The notes under the pieces are model-generated. The model searched no databases and had not been told where the DNA came from. It saw only the letters and a list, made by a program, of their open reading frames with translations. Of a stretch of DNA of 5,798 bases, positions 5,723 to 5,798 are shown piece after piece. The DNA is taken from positions 1 through 5,798 of the forward strand of contig QAKS01000017.1 in assembly GCA_003343685.1 (NCBI GenBank). Direction: 5' to 3'. This DNA is from Clostridiales bacterium. GTDB lineage: Bacteria > Bacillota > Clostridia > Christensenellales > Christensenellaceae. Numbering within the stretch: the stretch's first letter is position 1; the number at the start of each line of letters is the position of its first letter. Made by a program: the position numbers and the translations under genes.

Positions 5723-5798
5723 GGGGCATTAGCTCAGTTGGTAGAGTGCCACACTGGCAGTGTGGATGTCAGCGGTTCGAGTCCGCTATGCTCCACCA
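5723..5798 (+). tRNA. tRNA-Ala, anticodon GGC
   Basis: A complete 76-base cloverleaf with encoded CCA that ends at the window edge. The acceptor stem is GGGGCAT with ATGCTCC, including the G3:U70 wobble (5725 with 5792) that is the alanine identity element, and the discriminator is A73. The D arm is GCTC/GAGT with loop AGTTGGTA. The anticodon stem is CCACA/TGTGG with loop CTGGCAG and anticodon GGC at 5756-5758, reading GCC and GCU. The variable loop is ATGTC. The T arm is AGCGG/CCGCT with loop TTCGAGT. All stems pair. The loop ends C32 and G38 could form an extra Watson-Crick pair, which is odd for this isoacceptor (see findings). It is transcribed from its own promoter at 5679-5707. Whether further tRNA genes follow in a cluster lies outside the window. 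Confidence 0.97.

Noticed and set aside
5723..5798. tRNA gene as an attachment site for an integrated element
   Set aside because: The window ends at the last base of the tRNA, no integrase or repeated tRNA 3' end is visible, so there is no support.

Overview
The window reads like a piece of chromosome from a Gram-positive anaerobe of the class Clostridia, most likely Lachnospiraceae or a close relative. The reasons are strong GGAGG-type ribosome binding sites, tightly packed co-directional genes, sigma-A type promoters (TTGAAA-N17-TATAAT and TTGACA-N17-TAAAAT), a methionyl-tRNA synthetase with a C-terminal tRNA-binding domain next to tatD (the usual Firmicutes neighbour pair), and a PdaC/RsiV-type extracellular domain. 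This assignment is an inference from gene content; no marker in the window fixes the genus.

Layout: every feature is on the + strand. A near-consensus promoter (10-38) opens a five-gene run: a ComB-family protein (87-803), metG (814-2745), tatD (2742-3521), a TatD-associated radical SAM protein (3525-4124) and a membrane-anchored PdaC-like polysaccharide deacetylase (4133-5674). Intergenic distances are 10, -4, 3 and 8 bases, with no terminator and no second promoter inside the run, so one polycistronic transcript is likely. Four bases after the last stop codon a second strong promoter (5679-5707) begins. It drives a tRNA-Ala(GGC) gene (5723-5798) that ends exactly at the window edge.

How the genes fit together: metG charges tRNA-Met, and TatD is a metal-dependent nuclease/hydrolase of nucleic-acid quality control. 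The small radical SAM protein belongs to a lineage that tracks with TatD and has no assigned reaction. The ComB-like protein and the deacetylase both keep their family scaffold but have changed active-site motifs, so their textbook activities should not be assumed. Nothing in the window points to a mobile element, phage, CRISPR array or defence island. The most interesting points are the TatD/radical SAM pair, the NodB domain whose catalytic-base Asp is Ser, the altered N-terminal motif of the ComB homologue, and the C32-G38 pair in the tRNA anticodon loop.

No stretch longer than 300 bases lacks a gene. The longest non-coding pieces are 1-86 (promoter and short leader) and 5675-5722 (tRNA promoter and leader).
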